64,000 nt of DNA from Stictocephala bisonia (GCA_035578905.1 JAQJVL010000176.1:901501-965500); one strand, 5' to 3'; shown: positions 38,222-50,237, counted from the stretch's first letter. Program-made: numbers and translations. Notes: a model not told the origin generated them from the letters alone.

Positions 38222-40095
38222 TAGAACAAATAGAGGAACAACTGATTTAAGAATTACATTGCAACAAATAGAGGAACAACTGATTTAGAAATTGCATTGC
38301 AACAAATAGAGGAACAACTGATCTAGGAATTACATTGCAACAAATATAGGAACAACTGATTTAGGAATTACTTTGCAACAAGTAGAGGAACAACTGATTT
38401 AGGAATTACGTTGTAACAAATATAGGAAGAACTGATTTAGGAATTACATTGCAACAAATAGAGGAACAACTGAATTAGGAATTACATTGTAAAAAATAGA
38501 GGAACAACTGATTTAGGAATTACATTGCAACAAATAGAGGAACAACTGATTTAGGAATTACATTGTAACAAATAGAGGAACAACTGATTTAGGAATTACA
38601 TTGCAACAAATAGAGGAGCAACTGATTTAGGAATTAGATTGCAACAAATAGAGGAGTAACTGATTTAGGAATTACATTGCAACAAATAGAGGAGCAACTG
38701 ATTTAGGAATTACATTGCAACAAATAGAGGAGCAACTGATTTAGGAATTACATTGCAACAAATAGAGGAGCAACTGATTTAGGAATTACATTGCAACAAA
38801 TAGAGGAGTAACTGATTTAGGAATTACATTGCAACAAATAGAGGAGCAACTGATTTAGGAATTACATTGCAACAAACAGAGGAACAACTGATTTAGGAAT
38901 TACATTGCAACAAATAGAGGACCAACTGATTTGGGAATTACATTGCAACAAATAGAGGACCAACTGATTTAGGAATTACATTGCAACAAATATAGGAACA
39001 ACTGATTTAGGAATTACTTTGCAACAAGTAGAGGAACAACTGATTTAGGAATTACATTGTAACAAATATAGGAACAACTGATTTAGGAATTACATTGCAA
39101 CAAATAGAGGAACAACTGATTTAGTAATTACATTGTAACAAATAGAGGAACAACTGATTTAGGAATTACATTGTAACAAATAGAGGAACAACTGATTTAG
39201 GAATTACATTGCAACAAATAGACGAGCAACTGATTTAGGAATTACATTGCAACAAATAGAGGAACAACTGATTTAGGAATTACTTTGCAACAAGTAGAGG
39301 AACAACTGATTTAGGAATTACGTTGTAACAAATATAGGAAGAACTGATTTAGGAATTACATTGCAACAAATAGAGGAACAACTGAATTAGGAATTACATT
39401 GTAAAAAATAGAGGAACAACTGATTTAGGAATTACATTGCAACAAATAGAGGAACAACTGATTTAGGAATTACGTTGTAACAAATATAGGAACAACTGAT
39501 TTAGGAATTACTTTGCAACAAGTAGAGGAACAACTGATTTAGGAATTACGTTGTAACAAATATAGGAAGAACTGATTTAGGAATTACATTGCAACAAATA
39601 GAGGAACAACTGAATTAGGAATTACATTGTAAAAAATAGAGGAACAACTGATTTAGGAATTACATTGCAACAAATAGAGGAACAACTGATTTAGGAATTA
39701 CATTGTAACAAATAGAGGAACAACTGATTTAGGAATTACATTGCAACAAATAGAGGACCAACTGATTTAGGAATTACATTGCAACAAATAGAGGGACAAC
39801 TGATTTAGGAATTACTTTGCAACAAATATAGGAACAACTGATTTAGGAATTACATTGCAACAAATAGAGGAACAACTGATTTAGGAATTACATTGTAACA
39901 AATAGAGGAACAACTGATTTAGGAATTACATTGCAACAAATAGAGGAACAACTGATTTAGGAATTACATTGTAACAAATAGAGGACCAACTGATTTAGTA
40001 ATTACATTGTAACAAATAGAGGAACAACTGATTTAGGAATTACATTGCAACAAATAGAGAAACAACTGATTTAGGAATTACATTGCAACAAATAA
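38222..40095. repeat. 38-bp array derived from the LINE RGTTD motif, about 49 copies
   Basis: The unit is aatagaggaacaactgattt plus aggaattacattgcaaca. In the LINE frame the first unit encodes NRGTTDLRITLQQ and follows directly on upstream LINE sequence. The last unit runs directly into the next LINE segment. Collapsing the array to one unit would join the two sides. The marker ctttgcaacaagtag occurs at 38371, 39017, 39283 and 39511, with spacings of 646, 266 and 228 bp: exactly 17, 7 and 6 units. This shows block duplication. Confidence 0.95.
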
Positions 40096-41079
40096 AAAGT
40101 TACCTTATTGAACAGAATCAAGCATTGCTCATTGTTTTTCATATTTTAACAGAAGCATACGTCATTTAAACAGATATTTACTTTTAAAATATTTGTATAC
40201 TCTAAAAAAATCTTAAATGTCTCAAAAGAAATTCGCAACAATAATGTAGTTTAAAATAAAATTTTAACATTTTCTTGACAGATCCTTTTGGTAGACTATA
40301 ATGGATAGAGTTAGACAAGGATTTGTTTGTCGCTCATTTTTTATTTGATTTGTTTATGCTCACATTTATAAAGGTAATCAATTCCAAATAACAAGATAGA
40401 GGTGTAATACATAAGCCTAAATGCATATTTGAGTGTTTTTTGTAGACTAAAATTGAAACAATTACACATATTTATAAAGTTTATAACAGACGTACGATAT
40501 GTTGATCTTAACTTATTAGAACATTCAGTTTCAGATATTATCGAACAATTTTCAGCAGTTTATACTTTAGTTGTATCATAAAAAATAATCAAAACTGTTA
40601 ATTCATAGTAAAGTGCATAGTATTGACCCTTTTTCCAATCCGATTCAACAAAGTTGACAATTTTCCAATCGAATAAATTGAATATTTAAATTACTTGGGA
40701 AATTACGTTTTGAGCCCTGATATTTTGGCCTCTGAATTAGCACATAGTGAAAAACGCTAGTGCATATTATTTATAAAAATAGAATTATACAGTTTTTCAA
40801 AATAAATATAAGGATTAGAGTTAAATGTAAAATCTACAAGGCGATAATGTTACCTATATTATTATATGGATGTGAATGTTGGGTGTTATGCCGGAAAAGA
40901 AATTAAAAATATTAAACGTTTTCAACAGAGAATACTTAGAAACATATTGAAAATAAAACGGCACGACTGCAAATCTAACGAAGAAGTTCTAAGAATCACA
41001 AACTGCGTGAGTTTAGAAACACAATTCAAAAACCAGTTAAGATAAACAGGACATACTCTCCGACTGGTCCACACTCGTT

Positions 41080-42648
41080 TACCAAAGGGCTTGTTGATTG
41101 TAAACTGTTGTAAGGAAGAACTGCATGAGGTGTCCAAAGGGCTTGTTGATTGGAAACTGTTGTAAGGAAGAACTGCATGAGGTGTCCAAAGGGCTTGTTG
41201 ATTGTAAACTGTTGTAAGGAAGAACTGCATGAGGTGTCTAAAGGGCTTGTTGATTGTAAACTGTTGTAAGGAAGAACTGCAGGAGTTGTCCAAAGGGCTT
41301 GTTGATTGTAAACTGTTGTAAGGAAGAACTGCAGGAGGTGTCCAAAGGGCTTGTTGATTGTAAACTGTTGTAAGGAAGAACTGCAGGAGGTGTCCAAAGG
41401 GCTTGTTGATTGTAAACTGTTGTAAGGAAGAACTGCATGAGGTGTCTAAAGGGCTTGTTGATTGTAAACTGTTGTAAGGAAGAACTGCAGGAGGTGTCCA
41501 AAGGGCTTGTTGATTGTAAACTGTTGTAAGGAAGAACTGCATGAGGTGTCCAAAGGGCTTGTTGATTGTAAACTGTTGTAAGGAAGAACTGCAGGAGGTG
41601 TCCAAAGGGCTTGTTGATTGTAAACTGTTGTAAGGAAGAACTGCATGAGGTGTCCAAAGGGCTTGTTGATTGTAAACTGTTGTAAGGAAGAACTGCAGGA
41701 GGTGTCCAAAGGGCTTGTTGATTGTAAACTGTTGTAAGGAAGAACTGCAGGAGGTGTCCAAAGGGCTTGTTGATTGTAAACTGTTGTAAGGAAGAACTGC
41801 AGGAGGTGTCCAAAAGGCTTGTTGATTGTAAACTGTTGTAAGGAAGAACTGCAGGAGGTGTCCAAAGGGCTTGTTGATTGTAAACTGTTGTAAGGAAGAA
41901 CTGCAGGAGGTGTCCAAAGGGCTTGTTGATTGTAAACTGTTGTAAGGAAGAACTGCAGGAGGTGTCCAAAGGGCTTGTTGATTGTAAACTGTTGTAAGGA
42001 AGAACTGCATGAGGTGTCTAAAGGGCTTGTTGATTGTAAACTGTTGTAAGGAAGAACTGCAGGAGTTGTCCAAAGGGCTTGTTGATTGTAAACTGTTGTA
42101 AGGAAGAACTGCAGGAGTTGTCCAAAGGGCTTGTTGATTGTAAACTGTTGTAAGGAAGAACTGCATGAGGTGTCTAAAGGGCTTGTTGATTGTAAACTGT
42201 TGTAAGGAAGAACTGCAGGAGTTGTCCAAAGGGCTTGTTGATTGTAAACTGTTGTAAGGAAGAACTGCATGAGGTGTCCAAAGGGCTTGTTGATTGTAAA
42301 CTGTTGTAAGGAAGAACTGCAGGAGGTGTCCAAAGGGCTTGTTGATTGTAAACTGTTGTAAGGAAGAACTGCAGGAGGTGTCCAAAGGGCTTGTTGATTG
42401 TAAACTGTTGTAAGGAAGAACTGCAGGAGGTGTCCAAAGGGCTTGTTGATTGTAAACTGTTGTAAGGAAGAACTGCAGGAGGTGTCCAAAGGGCTTGTTG
42501 ATTGTAAACTGTTGTAAGGAAGAACTGCAGGAGGTGTCCAAAGGGCTTGTTGATTGTAAACTGTTGTAAGGAAGAACTGCAGGAGGTGTCCAAAGGGCTT
42601 GTTGATTGTAAACTGTTGTAAGGAAGAACTGCAGGAGGTGTCCAAAGC
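41080..42648. repeat. 52-bp array derived from the LINE C-terminal segment, about 30 copies
   Basis: The unit includes ccaaagggcttgttgattgt and aaactgttgtaaggaagaac, ending tgcaggaggtgt. The first copy continues from LINE sequence encoding RLPKGLL, and the last encodes GGVQSKYINL after the array. Because 52 is 1 modulo 3 and the minus strand has no stop in any frame of the unit, the minus strand shows overlapping frames of 539, 399 and 243 codons. I regard these as artefacts. Variants are tgcatgaggtgt, tgcaggagttgt and gtctaaag. Confidence 0.95.
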
Positions 42649-42690
42649 AAGTATATAAATTTATTTATTTACAATTGTGTATAATATATA

Positions 42691-43800
42691 TATTTACAAA
42701 TATTGCAGATCCAATGTAGTTCAATGGTCGCTTATTTAAATAAACTGTTTTCTTAATTTATCGTAAATTGAAATTTTGATTGTTTGGTTCTATTTCTTCT
42801 TATTTAATTTTGTTTTCTTCTTTACTGGATATTGTTTTTGATGTTTTAGAATTCCTCAATTGAGTATAGTGCAGCATCAGCTAAGTATTATTTTGAATAA
42901 TTAAGTTTTTTTTTAAGATTTAACGATATCTTTAGTAAAAATGTATTAAAGATAATTTGATAAAACTGTATGAAAGTTAATTAAACATACATGAAACTAT
43001 AGAGATAGATTAGAGCGGAGAGAGATAGTAAATAAACAAGAATCAACTCAATAGAATCGGAGTCAGAAAGCTTCTGATAATCGAGATGTCCTAATTTCCC
43101 ATTTTGTGGAAGAACATTCTTATCTTGAATTTGAATTTTTAAACATGGTACAAAACATACATAGAGTGTTATGATATTTGTAAGACGTCAATTAAGTAAA
43201 ATTTAATACAACAAAAGGGACAAGAATGATCATCGAATGTTTGATATCTTGTTCATAAAAAACTGTTTCGTACATTTATATGATAAATAATTTTCGAATA
43301 TTACTATGTTTTCAAGGTAGTTAATGTTCTATGTTTTGGTGGATTGTTGAAGATTACAGCAAGCTGGAAAGGTCAAGGTAGGAGGTGTACGTGATCTTGC
43401 CAACAACCCTGGAGCTATGAAGTCTAGGCATTTATCAGCACGTTTGGAGATACACGCTAAGTAACTTTACACTACAGTCATGTTCATTTGTGTAAATGTT
43501 ACACTATAAGGTACACAATCTCAGGTTAACTCGGCAGGAATGAATCATGGTTTCTACTGCTTGGAGATAATATTTAATACTCTCCTACTTAAATTCTTGA
43601 TGCAGCGAAAACTACCAACAATTGTGTACAGTTATTTACAAATATTTGTAACCTACCGTTTAAATAACCGATTTTCATAGATTATTTCTAGCTCTTTTCA
43701 ATGAAAATAAGTTTCGTAAACAAACCAAAAGCAAGTTCTCTCGTCATGCATGGGTTCCGAGAGCCGTCAGCCAAGGTGTTCGAGGAACAGCTGTGATAGG
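42691..43800. other. AT-rich stretch upstream of the secreted-protein gene
   Basis: No gene recognised. It becomes GC-richer after about 43720, approaching the promoter. Confidence 0.45.
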
Positions 43801-43824
43801 CGTCGTTGGTCATCCAGCCACATG

Positions 43825-43893
43825 ATTGGCTGGCCTCGCCTGACGTCAGGGGTTCATAAAACCGCTCGTCTGCCGGCCACCGGTAGTTCAGTC
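43825..43893 (+). promoter_or_regulatory. Core promoter: CCAAT, CRE, TATA-like box and initiator
   Basis: In order: ATTGG (43825-43829, reverse CCAAT), the perfect CRE palindrome TGACGTCA (43841-43848), CATAAAA (43855-43861) and TTCAGTC (43887-43893), an arthropod initiator with +1 at 43890. The TATA-like box sits near -35 to -29 and the CRE about 45 bp upstream of +1. The start codon of the signal-peptide exon follows at +45. The spacing is what is expected for a focused Pol II promoter; activity is inferred. A CRE suggests CREB/ATF-type input. Confidence 0.65.
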
Positions 43894-43933
43894 CGCGAGC
43901 TTCTCCTGACTGGTGATCGGTTACATACAAAAC

Positions 43934-43991
43934 ATGAAAAGCGTTTTGGTTTTGGCTGCGGCCTTGTTTGCCGTTGCTTTTGCTTATCCCA
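43934..43991 (+). CDS. First coding exon of a secreted protein (signal peptide)
   Basis: ATG at 43934 in an acaaaacATGA context opens MKSVLVLAAALFAVAFAYP. This is a textbook secretory signal: one basic residue, a hydrophobic core rich in Leu/Ala/Val/Phe, and an A-F-A cleavage site before Tyr-Pro. The exon is 58 nt, 19 codons plus one base, and ends CCCA|GTAAGTATT, an excellent donor in phase 1. The promoter lies 44 nt upstream. The mature protein is in later exons, which I could not identify. Short first exons holding only the signal peptide are common in insect secreted peptides such as cuticle proteins, antimicrobial peptides and odorant-type carriers. The sequence does not say which. Confidence 0.75.
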
Positions 43992-44996
43992 GTAAGTATT
44001 ATTAATTTATTATAAAAAGGCAAAATACATTAATATGTTTACTTTTTATATTAAATTCAATTGTTTACGCTTAAGTTTTGAATGTCAGATATTTTACTAT
44101 TTCATAATAATTTAAATATTTTCTTAGTATTAAACAAAGCCCAATTTACACTTTCGGATTTGTTTTTTAGTCAATTAATTATTTATTTTTTTAACTCTAT
44201 CTATAATTATCGTTGAAATAGTTACAATAGTAGTAATGAACAATATAATTCGCAGTTTTCGACTGTGAAATATGTAATAAAAAAAAAATAAATAAAAAAA
44301 CGTCTTTAGAGGTAGATTGTAAACTTATTTTGCAATTTGTTTTATATATTTTATTACTATAATACATAAATCGGGATGAACTCCTTGGCTCCCCATTCTT
44401 ATCACTCAACTGACGCTCGTTTTGTAAACACCCATTCGAGACGAACACATCTCCGCTCCATCACCACAAACCAACTACAATTACGTGCTCTGTGGTGACC
44501 ATCGTCTCTTCGTAAACATGGGACTTTAAAAACGCCTCCTTCATTTAGACAACATTAAATAATGTATCCTTAATTCACAAATATATAATTTCGAAGTCAA
44601 ATTACGAGGATTCAATAACAAACAATTATTAAATGTCTGTTTCTGTCTGAACTCAATCTCACCTGATATTGCTGAAATTGTATGAGGGCATATTTTGATT
44701 AATCTTAAAAAAGATAATTTTATCATTTCAAAATAACCATTTTCAAAAATAAGTAGCAAAAATTAATTCATTTCCCTATTCATTCCTAAATAAGTTACCA
44801 AACAAATTATAGAAACGAATAAAAATAATATCAATTTATAATCTACAACAAACTGCTGTTTACTGAAGAAATGCTACTAAGTACAAACAGAATGAGCAAT
44901 GTTCTGTTTTGATACGTTGTTACATTCCAGTGTGCGTGAAACGGAATAATAAAAATGCTGTAACAGCTGATTTTACGACTTAGAACAAAACAAATA

Positions 44997-45004
44997 TGAC
45001 GTCA
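44997..45004. promoter_or_regulatory. Perfect CRE palindrome TGACGTCA in the putative intron
   Basis: The second exact copy of the octamer noticed in the window, about 1.1 kb downstream of the putative start site of the secreted-protein gene. Confidence 0.35.
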
Positions 45005-45444
45005 TCAAAACAAAATATTGCCCATAATGACGTGGATTGTTTGAACACAATAGCAGTTGAGTTGTGAGGTGAATCCCAAAGACCCATAACCTCTAGCCTT
45101 TTCCCGCATGCATAGGATGACGAAATTAAGTTCAGTCGAAAGTGGTCATCTCGTTTTCAGTGAAATGTAAATAATACAATCTTTGTTGACAAATAGATAA
45201 GACAGAAATTGAGATTGGACTTGTTTGGGTTTACTAGCGAACATTTGTAAATAATTTAAGATTTACTTATTCTAAGATTAAAGATATAAAGAATTTGATT
45301 ATTAACGTAGTATGTGTTATAAATCCAATAACTTTTTATTAATAAAATAAATGTTTTCAAGAATAGCGGCTTATTTAATTTGTTGATAATATGTTGACAT
45401 GAACACAGTGAGTGATTGAAGGATATAAGAAACAACTAACCATC

Positions 45445-45824
45445 TTTTACACATTTGGTCGTGCTAATCATTCTCAGATAGTATATACTTTACTATGTAT
45501 TTAGAGTTGTCCATTAAGTTTTTACACATTTGGTCGTGCTAATTATTCTCAGATAGTATATACTTTACTATGTATTTAGAGTTGTCCATTAAGTTTTTAC
45601 ACATTTGGTCGTGCTAATTATTCTCAGATAGTATATACTTTACTATGTATTTAGAGTTGTCCATTAAGTTTTTACACATTTGGTCGTGCTAATCATTCTC
45701 AGATAGTATATACTTTAATATGTATTTAGAGTTGTCCATTAAGTTTTTACACATTTGGTCGTGCTAATCATTCTCAGATAGTATATACTTTACTATGTAT
45801 TTAGAGTTGTCCATTAAGTTTTTT
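45445..45824. repeat. 75-bp tandem repeat, 5 copies
   Basis: The unit contains ttttacacatttggtcgtgc, attctcagatagtatatact and tttagagttgtccattaag. Copies differ at only a few positions (taatcatt/taattatt, tactatg/taatatg). Confidence 0.96.
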
Positions 45825-46494
45825 TAACTGATACTTAATTATATAGGTCAACATAATTAGTTACAATAACACAATATATATTCATAACAATAACACGTAC
45901 ATTTAAATTATTTGTCAGCAGTTGATACTAAAGAGGTCAATAGCTTATTAATTCTCCAAAAATAACCAATTAGTCATTTTTGGCATTTACTCAAAGGTCG
46001 TGGTGAGCAAGATCTATTTTGGAGATATAAAGTGAAATAGGCGTGAAGTAGGTTAGAGATTTTCTTGTAAAACATACAGCGCTCCCAAATGTTATTGCTT
46101 TTACAATCAATTATAACAAAGTCTCTCATTCCTTATTTACTATATTTTTCATCAATACAAATGTTTACAATCCATGTTGGACACCTATACAATCAATATT
46201 TATAGTAACTTTTTAATTACTTTACTGATCTCGAGCCTATAAATCTAATTAAACCTTAATGTTGAATTGTGAACGCTCACTTAGATAGTCACCTGTGTCC
46301 TAGCCCAGCATGGTTGAAGATAAACACTACATAATACCTATACAACCTTATACGTACGTATAAACATCAAACATATACATACAATATAATATAAAATAAA
46401 TTCCAAACACCGAAACACTACATACTGTGGATTCCTTATTCAAGTATATTTACTCTCTAATTATTGCATTTCTATTTGTTTATTATAGAATAAT

Positions 46495-48364
46495 AAACAC
46501 TACTGTGAGTGGTATGTGAGGGTTGATAGGTCTAGGTCTGAGACGGTAGACTTTAAACACTACTGTGAGTGGTATGTGAGGGTTGATAGGTCCAGGTCTG
46601 TGACGGTAGACTTTAAACACTACTGTGAGTGGTATGTGTGGGTTGATAGGTCCAGGTATGTGACGGTAGACTTTAAACACTACTGTGAGTGGTATGTGTG
46701 GGTTGATAGGTCCAGGTCTGTGACGGTAGACTTTAAACACTACTGTGAGTGGTATGGATGGGTTGATAGGTCCAGGTCTGTGACGGTAGACTTTAAACAC
46801 TACTGTGAGTAGTATGTGTGGGTTGATAGGTCCAGGTCTGTGACGGTAGACTTTAAACAATACTGTGAGTGGTATGTGTGGGTTGATAGGTCCAGGTCTG
46901 TGACGGTAGACTTTAAACACTACTGTGAGTGGTATGTGAGGGTTGATAGGTCCAGGTCTGAGACGGTAGACTTTAAACACTACTGTGAGTGGTATGTGAG
47001 GGTTGATAGGTCCAGGTCTGTGACGGTAGACTTTAAACACTACTGTGAGTGGTATGTGAGGGTTGATAGGTCCAGGTCTGTGACGGTAGACTTTAAACAC
47101 TACTGTGAGTGGTATGTGTGGGCTGATAGGTCCAGGTCTGTGACGGTAGACTTTAAACACTACTGTGAGTGGTATGTGTGGGTTGATAGGTCCAGGTCTG
47201 TGACGGTAGACTTTAAACACTACTGTGAGTGGTATGGGTGGGTTGATAGGTCCAGGTCTGTGACGGTAGACTTTAAACACTACTGTGAGTAGTATGTGTG
47301 GGTTGATAGGTCCAGGTCTGTGACGGTAGACTTTAAACAATACTGTGAGTGGTATGTGTGGGTTGATAGGTCCAGGTCTGTGACGGTAGACTTTAAACAC
47401 TACTGTGAGTGGTATGTGAGGGTTGATAGGTCCAGGTCTGAGACGGTAGACTTTAAACACTACTGTGAGTGGTATGTGAGGGTTGATAGGTCCAGGTCTG
47501 TGACGGTAGACTTTAAACACTACTGTGAGTGGTATGTGTGGGTTGATAGGTCCAGGTATGTGACGGTAGACTTTAAACACTACTGTGAGTGGTATGTGTG
47601 GGTTGATAGGTCCAGGTCTGTGACGGTAGACTTTAAACACTACTGTGAGTGGTATGTGAGGGTTGATAGGTCCAGGTCTGTGACGGTAGACTTTAAACAC
47701 TACTGTGAGTGGTATGGGTGGGTTGATAGGTGCAGGTTTGTGACGGCAGATTTTAAACTCTACTGTGAGTGGTATGGGTGGGTTGATAGGTCCAGGTCTG
47801 TGACGGTAGACTTTAAACACTACTGTGAGTGGTATGGGTGGGTTGATAGGTGCAGGTTTGTGACGGCAGATTTTAAACTCTACTGTGAGTGGTATGGGTG
47901 GGTTGATAGGTCCAGGTCTGTGACGGTAGACTTTAAACACTACTGTAAGTGGTATGTGTGGGCTGATAGGTCCAGGTCTGTGACGGTAGACTTTAAACAC
48001 TACTGTGAGTGGAATGGGTGGGTTGATAGGTCCAGGTCTGTCACGGCAGACTTTAAACACTACTGTGAGTGGTATGGGTGGGTTGATAGGTCCAGGTCTG
48101 TGACGGCAGACTTTAAGCACTACTGTGAGTGGTATGTGTGAGTTGATAGGTCCAGGTCTGTGACGGTAGACTTTAAACACTACTGTGAGTGGTATGGGTG
48201 GGTTGATAGGTCCAGGTCTGTGACGGTAGACTTTAAACACTACTGTGAGTGGTATGGGTGGGTTGATAGGTCCAGGTCTGTGACGGTAGACTTTAAACAC
48301 TACTGTGAGTGGTATGGGTGGGTTGATAGGTCCAGGTCTGTGACGGTAGACTTTAAACACTACT
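46495..48364. repeat. 60-bp tandem array, 31 copies
   Basis: Units begin tactgtgagtggtatg and contain gggttgataggtccaggtct and gacggtagactttaaacac. The period is a multiple of three and stops are rare, so both strands are open over long distances: 625 codons minus, and several plus frames ending at agtAGt variants. The variant pair agtagtatg/ttaaacaa at 46811-46860 recurs at 47291-47340, 480 bp or 8 units away. The gtgcaggtttg/ttttaaactc unit at 47701 recurs at 47821, two units away. I see no signal peptide, splice sites or codon bias favouring one strand, so I do not call a protein. Confidence 0.96.
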
Positions 48365-48582
48365 CATTCATTTCTTGGCTTTGGCTTATTCCTGTTTTAT
48401 TATCAAATGACAAAATTATGAGCGTTAACTAAATCAAATATTTAGATACGGTTTATTATCTGGTGCACGGAACGGGAATATATACTCGATTTGCACTTTT
48501 GTAAGCAATCTCATAAATGGCCTATGTTTATTACATGTATATGCGTACAGTGTGTAACCAAAAATGTGTACTGGCTATACAG

Positions 48583-49383
48583 TATATTTTCGAATTCTAC
48601 GCTTAATTAACAGTAGAAAATGAAGGATAAAGTTTTATCGAATTCCTCTGCGTCTGGTGTCTATCTATCTCTGCGTTTGTTTTTTACTAAGAAATTAGTA
48701 ACTCAAGAACGGTTTGATCGACTTATTTGAAATTGTGGAAGATTCTTTAAACAAATAATACTAATAAACAGTATAAAACGAATCATTAGGTTATAATTAG
48801 CCATTTTAAAATGGCTCGTTTAAAATCTTTAAATCACAATATCTTGTAAACTATTATTAGTTTAATCAATTTTACTCAAAATAATAATTTTTGGTTAATT
48901 TTATTAAAAATCTATTGGTACCTTGAGTTGATTGTACATGTACACCTATTAGTAGTGAGGGTTATGTGAAAATGCACTTTACTGCATTCTCTGGATGCTG
49001 AAAATACATGCAGTAAAATACATTTTTTTACCAAAACCCCATTACTAATAGGTTTACAATAAAATTAAAACGCCATTAGATTTTATTAAAATGAACTAGA
49101 AATTATTATTTTGTGCACAATTGATGAAACCATTCACAAAATATTTTGATTACATAATTTTAGCCGGCCGCATTTTTAAATTGCTAAATATAACTCAGTG
49201 GTTATTTTTATAATATTAAACAGTGTTAATTGAAAGAACTGTGCATCAGTTCATGTCAGTCGGTCATGACTTATTAATTTTTTTGTAAAAAACACAAACG
49301 TCTGACACCAAACGAAGTAGAATTAGATAAAACTTATCTTCATTTTCTACATTAAATTAGGTTTAGAATCCGAAAATATATAC
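48583..49383. repeat. About 800-bp foldback (long imperfect inverted repeat)
   Basis: The left arm (about 48583-48965) and right arm (about 49035-49383) are diverged reverse complements. Shared blocks from the outside in include gtatattttcgaattctac/gaatccgaaaatatata, agaaaatgaagataa-like sequence, ttttttactaagaaa/gtaaaaaacac, aaataataatttttgg/aaattattatttt, acctattagtagtgagggtt/aaccccattactaataggt, and tttactgcat/atgcagtaaa near the tip. There is no open frame of note. It is a candidate foldback transposon or long-hairpin transcript source. Confidence 0.75.
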
Positions 49384-49489
49384 CCAGGACATCTTTTTAG
49401 TTAGTATCTACACTATCTGGATCAGAAGTTATCGGGTGAAATATTATGATCATGTCAGGTATTTCTTGTGCCGTAACGTGATTCTCTCT

Positions 49490-49496
<7 letters not shown>

Positions 49497-49532
<36 letters not shown>

Positions 49533-49549
49533 GCACGCACACACACACT
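49497..49549. repeat. (CT)n-(CA)n compound microsatellite
   Basis: (CT)n at about 49497-49530, then gcgcacg and a short (CA)n to 49549. Confidence 0.95.
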
Positions 49550-50156
49550 TTATTTGTAAATTGCAAGGATGAATGCTCGAATAAAACTGTAGATATTCAA
49601 AGAGTTATCATTATCAGCTGATGATGTTCATATTGTCTTTCATGACATAACTGTATCAACGCCAGTCCAACCCTAAATACGTACTACGGCCAGACAGACA
49701 CCGGAGACATTGACCTTCCCCGTAATGACCTGTCGTGCCGTTATTTACTTCTCTCGGCTTTCACCTCTCAGGACTATTACGAACCTTTGTCTCGCCATTA
49801 TACATTGAGGTAGTCTCTGAAACCAGTCTACTGTCAGTGATTATAATCTTCCTTCAATGTTCAACCTACATTTTCACTTACATAATGTTGTTTTAAAGTA
49901 GGGATATTTAGCACATTTTTGTTGAGGATATTTTTGATCTCTCATCACTTACTAATGGAAACTAAACCACGTATAAAGAAGTTTATTTTCATTTGGTTCA
50001 TAGTTTATAAATCAATAAACCATCAATAACTTCCAACTATAAATTCATATAGCTACCAACTCTGCCTCAAGAGAAACCCAATTACCATCGACGTAGATCT
50101 TTGAGAGATGTTCAAAGGGAATATTTGAATATTCCAAACGAGGTGTCTCACCGACA

Positions 50157-50171
50157 GTGTATATATATAGG

Positions 50172-50234
<63 letters not shown>
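50157..50234. repeat. (AT)n microsatellite interrupted by TAGGCCTA
   Basis: An (AT)n tract with a single TAGGCCTA palindrome at 50168-50175. The (AT)n at 16541 also abuts this octamer. Confidence 0.96.

Positions 50235-50237
<3 letters not shown>

Larger units (their letters stand above)
37975..42690 (+). pseudogene. Decayed LINE ORF2 containing two internal minisatellite expansions
   Basis: The plus strand reads a LINE reverse-transcriptase protein in pieces. About 38045-38130 gives SGGNNFRGISLLCNASKIL (RT motif with NyRgIsLL). About 38210-38280 gives NRTNRGTTDLRITLQQ (RgTTD fingers motif). After the 38-bp array, about 40100-40150 gives YLIEQNQALLIVFHILTEAY (motif A region; the catalytic Asp looks lost). 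About 40305 gives RVRQGF. About 40830-41040 gives YKAIMLPILLYGCECWVLC, then RFQQRILRNILKIKRHDCKS and NEEVLRITNCVSLETQFKNQ. About 41060-41095 gives RLPKGLL, and after the 52-bp array GGVQSKYINL follows. Stops and frameshifts show it is inactive. The YGCExW and RLPK...GGq motifs are typical of the C-terminal region of several LINE families. Confidence 0.85.
43992..46494. other. Probable intron 1 of the secreted-protein gene, AT-rich
   Basis: After the donor at 43992 no exon with a good acceptor and biased composition is visible. The first pyrimidine-AG site (about 44126) would open 28 AT-rich codons and is unconvincing. The stretch includes a second perfect CRE (44997-45004) and a 75-bp tandem repeat. 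Confidence 0.4.

Noticed and set aside
40922..42645. Minus-strand frames of 539, 399 and 243 codons
   Set aside because: The 52-bp unit simply lacks stops on the minus strand, and the three frames cycle through the same DNA. The real ancestry is a plus-strand LINE.
43992..49830. Exon 2 of the secreted-protein gene at 44127 or 49773
   Set aside because: Both acceptors keep the frame open, but the encoded residues are AT-driven or hydrophobic without a plausible mature peptide, and there is no good downstream donor or stop context.
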